Of a stretch of DNA of 64,000 nucleotides, positions 46,641 to 57,022 are shown in pieces. The notes beneath the pieces were generated by a model. It did no database searches. It saw only the letters and a list, made by a program, of their open reading frames with translations, and was not told where the DNA came from. Both the position numbers and the translations under genes were made by a program. Position 1 is the first letter of the stretch. Every line of letters starts with the position of its first letter. The DNA is from Amphibalanus amphitrite (lineage: Eukaryota; Arthropoda; Thecostraca; Balanomorpha; Balanidae): assembly GCF_019059575.1 (NCBI RefSeq), contig NW_024881792.1, positions 310,001 through 374,000 on the forward strand, given 5' to 3'.

Positions 46641-48556
46641 ACTGGCCCCCCGGCCCGGGGACGTGCCCCGGTGGCTCCGAGCCGTGCGCCCGAGAGCGTG
46701 CCGTGTATGATACTCGCTGCGACCGCCGCGCGGCGCAGTCCGAACGCCCAGCAATAACGGCAGTAATAATGAACAAAGACGTGCATGTTTTCGTGCTGTT
46801 GTATATCTGTGTTATACGACACTAGCTTGAATCTCGTTATTTGAAGTGTTTCACCCTTACCTGTGAGGCTATTTTGCGCTGCGCCCCGGAGGGTGTCACT
46901 GGAATGCAGGGCCGGACGAATTGACGTTCGTAGGAGAGCCTTTCTCTCTGTGAATAGAGTCTCTCTATCTCTCTCTCTGTCGGTTTACGCTGTTGGCCAC
47001 TATCACCATGCAGCAAACGCTTTTAAAAATTATTTGTTTCATTCATAATGTTGCTCCCCTAAAGTTATGTCGGTTGTAATTTGGAAAACGGCAAGATTCT
47101 GGTGGATTTAGTTATAATTAGTTTATATAGTCGAAACTAAAATGCCATTGGACACTAAAATGTCCCATGAATTTTGTACACGAAAATAGTTTAGCCATCT
47201 TAGCTCACTAGCCCGGTGAAAATTAGCCACGGGTTAGTCATATAGCTTAGCGCCAAAGGGTGCCTCATGATTCCAATTTTATACACAATTATTTTGGTAA
47301 AAGTAGCAAGCGATATTGCTGACACTAACTCACTCTCGGTGCCCATGTCTATCTGTCTTTTCACAATCGCCTTGAGCTCCGCCTACGCCCAGCTTTGTGC
47401 CGGTGTCACAGGCATCCGCGCACTGCCGGCTGACGGATGGACTTTGGCGAGGTCTAGCGAGCTTTAACGACATCTAGCTGAATTTCGGAGTCGGCTGCCG
47501 GCCACCAGTGTCTTCCAAATTAGTATTGAGAAGCAATAGTACAAACCGCTGAGTTTTCTATCCTGTGGTTTGTGGGTTAGACCATCAACCCGTGCGTCAT
47601 ATGGGAATGAGCCGACGGCCAGTCCAGCGGCCTCGGTGGCGCGTCTCTCACACCAGCCGAGAGTCGGACAGTCACACCTGTACCCTTCTCGAGTCTAAGT
47701 GGGCTGCTGTTTGCAGGGGTAATTCCATTTAAATGCTCAAGAGGGTTAGTTTCTTTTTGTGAGGTCCGACCACAATCCGTTTTAGTGAGTTCCCAGCAAT
47801 TCTCTATAATTTCTCAAACCTAACTAGTAAGCCGCTGCTGTTGGGCTGGCTGAAATCCTTTCATTGCGTACGAGTACTTAAGTTGTTGATTTAGTACGTA
47901 CATTGCCTGTATTTGTACTTAAGTGCAGCAGTAAAGACGCCGAGTTACCGTATATATTTTAGAGGGGACACAGTGTGGTGGCCCCAGAGACTGAGCGCGA
48001 GTGACTGAAGGACCGAGCGCGTGACTGAGTCAGGAGGGACGGAGCGCGCGCGATACTGATGTTGTCCGCGTTCGTCGCATCGTCGCTGTGTTCTCGTTAG
48101 CGGTTGACCGCGGGGGGCTGAGTGAGGGACGGGAGGGTGTGTGGGTGTGCCTGTGTTACCTGCCGTTGTATGTATGTCTGTGTGCGGCGGGGAGACTGGG
48201 CCCGACATTGAGCACCGGCCGGAGGCGCCGGTTTCGTCTGAGCTCTCAGTTTCTCTCTTTCTCTATCTCATCTATCTCTCCTCTGTGAGTGTGTCTGTGT
48301 GTGCGACCTCACGGCCTCGTCTTCTGTCTGTTCTGTGGGGCTCGCGGTAGCATAACGTCTCGTTGGGTCGCCCTCCCGGTGACCACAGCTCGGAGAGAGG
48401 TGCCGGCGGACGCGCTCGCCCCGCCGGGGCCCCCAGTCTCCCCGCCGCCCCGCCCGCCATCGGGCCGCCCCCACCCGGGTCAACTTTTGCTTTGTGCCAA
48501 GGCCCCCTTTTCGTCTGAATCAGTGTCATTAGCTTTGTATTTAACCTCTTTCACTC

Positions 48557-48562
48557 AATAAA
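48557..48562 (+). terminator. Candidate polyadenylation signal AATAAA
   Basis: Canonical hexamer about 1.9 kb after the read-through stop codon at 46640. It could end the long isoform's transcript. A GT-containing downstream stretch is present but not diagnostic. Confidence 0.35.
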
Positions 48563-48619
48563 TGCGTCGAACGATTATTTTCTGTCCATTTTCTAATCTG
48601 CCCAGCGATACGGCTAATC

Positions 48620-48669
48620 AGTAGTTGGTAGTGAGTAGTAGACGTAGTGCAGTAGACGTAGATCGTAGT
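48620..48669 (+). promoter_or_regulatory. GTAG cluster, possible Musashi-binding sites
   Basis: Eight GTAG strings occur in 50 nt on the sense strand, five of them GTAGT, which fits the described Musashi consensus (G/A)U1-3AGU. It lies in the alternative intron, or the extended 3' UTR of the read-through transcript, of the Musashi gene itself. Binding is inference. Confidence 0.4.
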
Positions 48670-50281
48670 GAACCGGGCTCTTAATCATTGTATGCACACC
48701 TGTCAGAGCGATTAAACTCTGCGCCTGTCTCAGGTCTGGAGGGAGGGCCCTGATTGGCTGACTCAGATCTAAAGCTGATGTTCATTGGCTGGAGGGCGGC
48801 ATGGCAAACTTGGCACGAGCTCCCAGTGACCTCACACCTTCCTTGGCCTCATATTCGTGGCGGCTGATTTCTTGTGAGTTGCCTTGGACGCAGCCCTGTG
48901 GTCTGGCTAGGCGGGTCGGGCGGGGGCAGACTCGACCGTCCCCGCAGCTCCTCGCTCGCTCATTGTGTTTTCCCATTCAGTTGGCTGCACAGCATAGCTG
49001 TTAGTCCAGTATCGGCACCCATAGCTAGTGGGTAGATCGTAAGATCCCAGTGCCCATACGGCGCACCAAATTCAGTCAGGAAATTCTGTACAGTCCGGCC
49101 TTCGGGCGGCCTTCTTTGACCCCGTTGGCCTGGGAAGCAATGCCACCAGCCCCTTCTCCCTACCACGCCCTGTCCGCCCGCCGGCCAGAACCCACGGGCT
49201 AGTCCGTCACCTTCTCACCCTCTCTCACTCTCTGCCCGTCCGGCTCCGTGCCGCGTCCTCCCTCTGTCTCTCTCGTTGTCCTCGAGTTCCCCCTCCTCGT
49301 GTGGTCACTGGGGGTGCGACACAACGGTACGTACCTATCCATCGTTTCGCCGCGGAGTAGTGCCGCCACGCGCTGACTGCTGGTCTGAAGGGGGTGACGC
49401 CCCGCCCCGCCCCCCGCGCCTCTCAGCCGCCCCCCTCTGACCTTTGACCTCGCTCACCAATCGCGGCAGGTCACCGCCTGTCCAGTCGGCTCAAATCGAG
49501 CGACTCAATCACGGCGCACAGCCGGGCGCTCCCGACTTAAACAGAGCAGCACTCAGTGGTAGCGCTTGTAGAGTAGCTCCTAAACAGTGATAAAGTCACT
49601 TGTTTTTCAGTAGTCTAGCTTCATTGTTTCACTACACGCGTCGTGCGTTAATGCTTCTCTGTGGACACCTTTTCACATGCATGGCTGCCGGGACACTCCG
49701 CTTCTGGGACCTCCCTCGGTGCCTTCTTTAAACGGGCTTCTGTTTCTGGGCTTTGGGCTTTCTTTCTTCTGGGTTCTAACATTAACATCCAACAAAAGCC
49801 GTGAAATTTCTGTAACTATTTTCCCTAGCTGCAACGTAACCGATTCCGAATTCAATACCATGCTGTGTCATGATGAACCGCCTCGCTGAAGGCAACCTTA
49901 CAAAATTTCATATAAAAAGTTAAACTGCCTCACAAAATTTTGTCTCAACAATCTGTGTCCCCACGAGTTGCCGCAGTGGAACAATACGTTAGCACAGGCT
50001 GCTTAGCGCGTCTGAGCCGGGTTCGCTTGGCCCACTAGTGAACAGGTGCTCAGCTAAGGGGGACGGACTAGTCTATAGACGCTATTAGTCCACTGCTGGC
50101 AACCCTGTGAATATGCTCGCTTCTCGTTTGTTTGATTTGCGGACGACCCAGCGTCAGAGGCATCGCATATAATCGCTTAGGCGTTGTCAGTATAAGTCAA
50201 AAGATGATCTGACAGAAGTATCATTTTGATGACGTCATTCATTCTGACGCCGGGTCGCCCGCATTTGTTTGTCATGTTTGC

Positions 50282-50325
50282 TGACCTGCCATGACCTGAC
50301 CTGACCTGGCCGGGGCGTGTTACAG
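50282..50325 (+). promoter_or_regulatory. Rbp6: Unusual splice acceptor: repeated CTGAC, weak pyrimidine tract
   Basis: The branch-point-like text CTGAC occurs three times, plus one ATGAC, within 44 nt of the acceptor TTACAG|GC. The last 18 nt (GGCCGGGGCGTGTTACAG) are purine/G-rich with almost no pyrimidine tract. This contrasts with the pyrimidine-rich acceptor at 46226 and suggests a regulated site. Confidence 0.55.
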
Positions 50326-50480
50326 GCTTCCCAGCGGCAGCAGCCTACGCCGCCTACGCCGGCCGCGGCTACTCTGGCTACGCCGGCTTCGGTTTCCCGT
50401 ACGCAGGTAATATTCCGGCCCAGATGGTGCCCTACCTCCCCGAGCTGGGCCTGTACGGGCTGCACGCGTTGCCGTTGTGA
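50326..50480 (+). CDS. Rbp6: Rbp6/Musashi alternative last exon
   Basis: After completing the split Gly codon the exon encodes 50 residues. They begin FPAAAAYAAYAGRGYSGYAG, continue FGFPYAGNIPAQMVP and end YGLHALPL before TGA at 50478-50480. The Tyr/Gly/Ala-rich start resembles the low-complexity C-terminus of Rbp6-type Musashi proteins. The spliced product would have 154 visible residues. A further GCAG|GTAATA donor at 50406/50407 could splice to an exon beyond what I can identify, so the last 24 residues are less certain than the first 26. Confidence 0.8.
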
Positions 50481-53400
50481 GGCCGTCGCCGCCGGTCCGG
50501 CCGGCGCCGCGCGGCTGCCGCCGCCGTCACCGCCGCCGCCGCATGTGCTGTGGCCGGCGGGCTCCCAGCGGCCGGCAGAAGCACCCACCGCCGCCGCCGC
50601 TGCCGCCGCGGCGCCCGTGTCCCTGTACGTGTGGCGGTCAGCGCCGGGGGACCAGTGAGGGTTCTGGAGGACCCTGGGGGTCGGTCGGGGTCGGGGTCGG
50701 GCCCACTGACCACTGCGCCGGCTGCGGTCGGCTGGGCGGCGGCCAGCTGGCGTCACTAGTCTCGGCGGTCGGCCCGAGCGCTCGGCGACGAGTTATGACG
50801 CCGCTATCGTCGTGTCAAAGCGGCGGCGGCTGCCACTGATGGCCACGTCGGCCCCGTTGGACGCAGGCCAGACCGGCGCGCAGACGGTTCGGCCGGGACC
50901 GGGCCGCGGTTACTATCTCAGGTACACTTGTCCATAGGCGGGCGGGCCGCCCCCAGCGGCACGCAAAATGAACGGAGGCAGAGCGCCGCCCGTCTCTCGC
51001 TAGCCACGTCATCTTGGTCCTCGGTTATCGGTGTTAGTTGTGGCTACAGTGGCCAGTTGGGAGTGACGCGTAGGTAGTCCATTTGAATCCCATCTCTAAT
51101 CCGGTAGTTGTCCAGTCTTTTACTTTTGTCGATCCGGTTGTTATAGGTGTTCTAGTGATAGCTGGGCTTCTGCCTTTAGGGATAGGTTAAGGTTTACAGT
51201 AAGTGAGTATCGGGAGATGAATCGAGGCTTGACTTCATTTTGTTAGCTGTAAGGTCCCCGGTAATATTTTCCTCAGCGCTCGATTTAAGTGATTTTTCCT
51301 CGCCTCTTCTCGGACAAAGTAATGGCCATAATTCCATTTGATGCGTTGTAACGTGAAGCGAACAGTGATAGATTCGAAAGTCCACATCTACCAACAATAT
51401 TACAAATGTTATTATGCATAAAGATACCTTATTATTTGTTGACGTTATTACACTATCGTACAGCAGGATTCTATTGTAAACCATTCGATTCAGATATAAC
51501 TTCAATACGTGGGTGGGTCGGCTTGTCGCTTCAGATTCAGCCATCACTTTCATGTCCTTGCATATCATATCATGCTGTCAAAGATCCCACACAAATATCT
51601 GTCACGATGCTTTGACTTCGCCAATGTTTGTTCACTGTTATCGCTTGCGTTGTTTGCCTGCTGGGTGGATTTAACAAGCTCGTCGCAATGATCACCTTTT
51701 CCGACCACCTCTTTGCAGAGGACAGAGTTTTGATATCGAGCCGTGCAGCGTTTCACGGACGCTCCATACCGCCCCAGTTTCTATTGTAACACCAGTGTTA
51801 CTTATTACACATATATGAAGCGTTTTACCGATGTGCAATATCGCGTTTCGCTGTTACACTCTTGATGTGCTGCGTGTTTTCGCTGTGCTCCGCGCCGGAG
51901 CGCGTGGGTTCCGTCTTGTTTGTGTGCTCCGGCCGATTGTGTGCTCCGCGGAGCCTTCGTGTCGTGTGTGCATGTGTTCTTCAATGTGCTCTCTCTGTGC
52001 CGGGCGGTCGACCGCACGTCGGGGATCGAGGCTGGTATCCCGCCAGTCTGCGGGGTGCGCCTCCCGGCCAATACACTAACGACAGCCACATATCATAGTT
52101 ATCGGCCCGCAAACTGATGCGTGCGTAGACAACTTAGCATTGCTCAAGGAAAAAGAAACAAAAATGATGTCCAGGCTAGTGTTCCATTGATATAACTACC
52201 AGTTCCCTTGCTTCTTACCCAATCGTTCATATCCGAATTGCAAACAAACTTTTTCCTGCTATCTCAGCTTAGTAAATTGTGACGGAATCAGTACAAGGTG
52301 CTGTCGATGGTAAAGGCCGATTTTTTTTTTTAATCAGCACATTATTATTCGATAGTCTGCGTTCTACCGGTGACTTCGCCTATCGGTCTGAGCGGTATGG
52401 CGGCTGCGGGCGGGTTCTGACTGATAGGGTGCGAAAATTCGGCGCTAGAGGTGGCGGCGGCGGTGGCAGCGGCGGCGGGGGCGGCTGGGGCTGCAGCGCA
52501 CTGAATGGTGTATGAACGTGTTCCGCCATAAGACTGGCACACAGCTAGATCCTATTGGCTGCGCCGGCTGGGGCTCCTGCCGCCCCCGCCGCGGCGACGG
52601 CGGCCGTCCTGCCAGTAGTCTCCGCCGCCACCTCTAGTCGCCTAGTCGCCCTGTCGTTAGACCATCGCCCGTAGTCGCCAGTGTTCGGCCCAGCATGCGC
52701 AGTCACCGGAGAGCCCAAACTAGCAGTACCAAGTGCTCCTCCATCCTCCCACAACGACTCATCCAGTAAAGAGGGTAATGTCAGTGGAGCGGGCGAGGGA
52801 TTAGTGCGGCCCGCGTGCCGCGACTCAACTCACTTCTCATTTGGCTCCGAGCCGACAAAGTGAGCCGCGCCCCGCGTCCACTGGCCAATCCTGGCGGCGA
52901 TAAATTAGGTAAGGATAATGCCTAATGAGTGTGTAGCCTGACTATATATCTGCCGAATACATAGCAGTAGCCGTAGGGATTTAGGCGGATCTTCCGCGGC
53001 CGAGTCGGCCCCGTATTTACGACCGGGCTTTAGAGGTAAATGCGCCCGATGATATTAACACTAGATCTAGACGAGTGGACTTCTCGGCCGAATAGAGAGG
53101 CGAATATCCGTAGTTCTAGACGATATTCCTAGTCTGTATTGGAGCGGTGGCGATTGAGGAGTTGGCAACGCTCTCCGATATTGCGTCTGAAGTTAGTATC
53201 GCGTAGTCGGCGGCCGTCCGCTGGTAGGTGAGATGCTGTGAATTAGACGGTGTTCTAGCTAGACTCTAGGTGACTTCTCTCGAGTTAGCGATCTAGCGAT
53301 CTATCTATTTAGTAATCTATCTAGTTCGTAATTAGTGTGTTCTTCCTACGGTCGTTCTCCTTTCTCTTGATGCGTGGGTATGTGAACTCTGTATTTTGAT

Positions 53401-53852
53401 GTATGTTGAGGTCTTGACTATGAAAACCGGTGTGTTCCCTACGTTGACAGTGGAGGTTGTGTTTCCAAAGCCGATATGTCGACTTACCTGCACTGCAACG
53501 TTCTCCGCTTTTTCAAAGAAGCAAAATTCCCAAAGCATTTGCCTGGTTGGAGCACGACAGCACTCTGACCAGATCCCCAATTCCATGTTATTCGCGTGAT
53601 AAATGCGAGCATAATGTGTAACATGCCCGCGTGAGCCGTTTTTAGGCAATTCAAATCTATTCTGTGACTACACTATGACATGATGTGTGGAAAGGCAGCG
53701 ACCTTTATGTGCCATGCGCCTTAAATATTCATCAGTTTTGCACAACAATCTGCGACAAGAGGTGATACCGATGCCAGAAACACGCTAAAACAATTCATCA
53801 AATGTTCAATAGAACATTAACATTCCCGAGACTACCAAAGCATATTCGATCC
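50481..53852. other. Region downstream of Rbp6, no gene recognised
   Basis: Starts very GC-rich (50480-51010, open frames on both strands without domains; (GCC)n-type runs near 50520 and 50590), then mixed. 52445-52500 holds a GGCGGC-type quadruplex-prone run. 52904-53340 is rich in TAG on the + strand. No canonical AATAAA was noticed in this stretch. It may include the 3' UTR of the spliced Rbp6 transcript. Confidence 0.4.
52904..53340 (+). repeat. TAG-enriched stretch
   Basis: About two dozen TAG trinucleotides in roughly 440 nt, including runs such as CTAGCTAGACTCTAGG and GATCTAGCGATCTATC. Some clustering comes from short GATCTA/CTAG repeats. It could be simple-sequence drift or a UAG-rich 3' UTR downstream of the Musashi gene. 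Confidence 0.4.
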
Positions 53853-53853
53853 T

Positions 53854-56800
53854 AACCGCAGGTTGTTTGAAAAGACAAACACTATTCGTTAGAATTGTGT
53901 TTTTCTATTGAAAAACAACCGGAGCGGTCCTTCTCCGGGCTATGTTTTGAAAGTCTGGCAGCGAATTGGGGCAACTTGAGCGGGGCCTAGACGAATCGCT
54001 CAATCTTCGTAAAAAGTTCAGAGTATGGGCTCCCGGAGGCGATCTACCTGATGGCATCGGTCGCTACTCGCTTAAAACCTCGTGGCACGTGGCACGTGCG
54101 ATTCCATTTTCCCCATGTTAAGTCAATGGGGTTTTGGACACTTTTTGCGCGATCGCGAATAGCGGAAAAAATCGCGGAACAAGGTATGGTTTGCTGCCCA
54201 CCATTCTATGGCCCACACATTCAGGTACACGCCCGTGTGCGCCGTATACCCGTCAGAATTCGTTAACGTGAGTTGCACGAGTTTGAAGTTGAACTTTTTT
54301 CGCTCCCCATGTTAAGTCAATGGGCGTTTTTGCAGAGACATTTTCATTCGCTCATTGTACAAAATTATATGATACGATTTTGTTTAAACTTTCAGGACCT
54401 GTTGAGAAAAGACAATAGAACATGTTGTTATGCTTCGTTAAGCTGTCAGAATTCGTTTGTTCTTTTTAAGCTGGTTTAAAAAAGAATTTTTTTAACATGC
54501 AAAGTCAATGAAAGCGTCTTTGATGCTTAATAACTTTTTACGTTAAAGCATAGACCACTATATATCTGGACTGTGCACGGAAACTAGGGCCCTGCCATTA
54601 GGGCCCTAACTTTCGAAGGTCGTCACAGCCAACTTATTCGCCATATGATGATGTGCTTTGGGAAACATCACCACTAGTCAATTTGTAATCTGAGTTATAT
54701 CTTACATTGAGCAAAAAATATATAATATTAGCGCAATCATCGAAAAAAGAAGGGCATTTTCTGCCCATTTCTTCCATGATTTAACATGGTGTGGATGATG
54801 GTTCCCAGCTAATTTTCACGAGAATTAGCAAATTTTCACAGACATGTAGCGAAGATTTTTGCAAGATTATTGTTGTTTGTTTATCATTGACATGCGGGAT
54901 AGTTCTCTTTTGTCTTTAAATAAAATGAAACCTTTTAATGCATACATGCCACTGAAATACAGTAAAATGTGCCGCTAGTGATAATCACTTCAGAATATCC
55001 TATGAACAGAACAGGGAGTGAGCATATTCAAAGAGCCAAGACAGTGCATGCAACAATGTCAGTTTTCCGGTTCCTGGCTAAGGCATCAATATGAAGTCAA
55101 TTTCTATATGCCCTAAAGCTGAAAATGTCTTGGAATTCTGACCACTGGGCTCCCTGTGAGTTTTATTACATGCTGTGACGCTGGCCGAGACCGAAAAATT
55201 GAGCAGAAGACTACTGTAAGGAGAGGTGGCGGATCCGTTTCCAGACTGGCGGCTCCTATAATATCAGTCACAACTACAAGTGAAGCCCAAAACTAGCTAA
55301 AGTCTTGCAATTTGGTCAAGTGATGGTCACATATGTTATGGCTTGCGGAGAGCTGGCGTGCCCACATCAGCAATCTGTGTTCCGCTCCTGCATGCAAGCA
55401 ATGGGTCCTGCTCTGGTAACAGCTGCCGAGTCGCTCTCTCTTCGGCACACGTATAGCTTCAAACGTGTGTTTCAAGACAGCGCGACTACCATTGTAAAGG
55501 AAAACGATAACTTTCTTCACATTGCTCGCTGAGGGAGTCACACTGTCGAGAAGCACCTCAAGTTACAACGCTACGACCTGCATTCCTTCAACACATTGAT
55601 GTGTATAGTTGAGCGAAAAACAAACATTGCAATTCATGGAGTCAATATGGACAGTATACCGTCACTCAACACCAGCGATGCGCGAACAGAGCTTCATGAA
55701 ATAAGAAAGCTTCATGAAAATGAGAAAGGTTGAGCCGCAGGACGTAAACACAATGCAACATTCCTGGGATCAGTTTGTCTATGCAATCAATAACTACGAT
55801 CCTATTCGTCGATGTGTAAGATACCTACATGGCTGAGAATTTCAGATGTGGATTTACAATTCGAATAGTAACTAAAGGCAGATGTAGCACAAGAACTATA
55901 AGAAAGTGCATTCCTAAGTGCGAAGCTCTGCTGCAGTGTCCAGTGAACCGAGATCTCGTGACTCCGTCTAAATCTCGAATCTCGATCGCCATCACCCGCT
56001 GCAAAATGCGGCCACCGTCACTGACAACGGTGTTCAAAAGTCCCCTTCTCTCGAGAGGGACAGATGACAGAACCCGTCTGTCCCTATGCTGAGCATGAAA
56101 TCGGCCTCAGTGGAAGCAGGGAACAGTTGTGGCCCAGCAGGTCACCTCGGACGGTCTCGCTAAAAACGCAGCACCGGCAGCTTTGTTATTTACCCATAGG
56201 AATCTTCGTAATTCCGTGGCGCAGATCGTGTGGGCTTTCAAAGCATTGAGCCGGGTGCGTGTCTGATTTAGACAGGCAAATTAATCTGCAGTGTGTCCAA
56301 TATGTCATCAGACTGTCTCTTGTCAAAAACGACCGATCACGGATTGTTCCTGTCTATTGATGCTTTGAACTTAATACAGTGTGATATACCTGTCTATAAG
56401 TGCTTTTATTTATTTATGGTGTTAAAAATCATGCTATAAATTATACATTTATTAAAATATACATCACATTTAAGAAGTTACTTTCATTTAAATGGGCTTA
56501 CTAGAGCGTCAATACACAATTCCGCGTGCTACGTCGAATTTCCCAGCAGGGCCCTAATAGCAGTCGGCAAAATCCGTGCACAGTCCAGATATATAGTGGT
56601 CTATGGTTAAAGATATATTTAAGTGAAAAGTTGATAGGTTATACAACTTTTGATGCTCTTTCCTGTGATATATAGAACGTCATTGCACGTTGTGCCGTTT
56701 TCGAGAAATTTAGTAAAAAAGCACGACATTACCGAGATTTGAGCTCAGACCTATATATGGCCTTGGCTCAGACAGTATACGAACAGGTGACAGGGATACC

Positions 56801-57021
56801 TCCCATTGAAGGATGCGATTTAATGTTGAATATTAGCGGCCGGCCGCCGTGGGGACGTTTTTGTACGACTTATATCTCCGCAGCCACTGGACCGATACAC
56901 TTGCGTTTTTTTGTATGGGGTGGCGTATACCCTTCTTACAAGTATTTTACTATGGACGATGCATGCGGGTGACCCCTACTGCACGTGACACGTGTAAAAC
57001 AGAGAGGTGTCACTTTTGTTG
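53854..57021 (+). mobile_element. Unit (A-B) interrupted by a DNA transposon, truncated 3' end
   Basis: Module A (53854-54548 and 56606-56756) is split by a 2057-bp insertion. Removing the insertion and one duplicate of GTTAAAG restores the text seen in other A modules (TTTTTAC...ATATATTTAAGTG). Module B follows directly at about 56757 and stops after CACTTTTGTTG, where the next AACCGC start is joined. C, D and M are missing. Confidence 0.75.
54549..56605. mobile_element. TIR transposon with 33-bp perfect ends, P-element-like (2057 bp)
   Basis: The two ends are 33-bp exact inverted repeats starting CATAGACCACTATATATCTG (54549-54581 and 56573-56605). The flanks duplicate GTTAAAG (54542-54548 and 56606-56612). 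AGGGCCCT palindromes lie just inside both ends. CA...TG termini, long TIRs and a 7- to 8-bp duplication point to the P superfamily, but hAT or another cut-and-paste group is not excluded. The interior has only short broken reading frames (for example 55305-55532 +), no transposase that I recognise, so it is probably non-autonomous. Confidence 0.8.
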
Positions 57022-57022
57022 T

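Larger units (their letters stand above)
46312..50325 (+). other. Rbp6: Rbp6 alternative intron / 3' UTR of read-through form
   Basis: A 4014-bp GT-AG interval whose first 329 bp are coding in the read-through form. It holds CT- and GT-rich simple sequence (46960-46985, 48240-48305), a polyadenylation hexamer at 48557-48562 and a GTAG-rich cluster at 48620-48669. No other gene is recognised; the open frames near 46101-46776 on the minus strand are antisense shadows of the exon. Confidence 0.7.

Noticed and set aside
46101-46776. Long antisense frames opposite the Rbp6 terminal exon
   Set aside because: Shadows of a GC-rich coding exon; the sense frame encodes the recognised Musashi C-terminal part.
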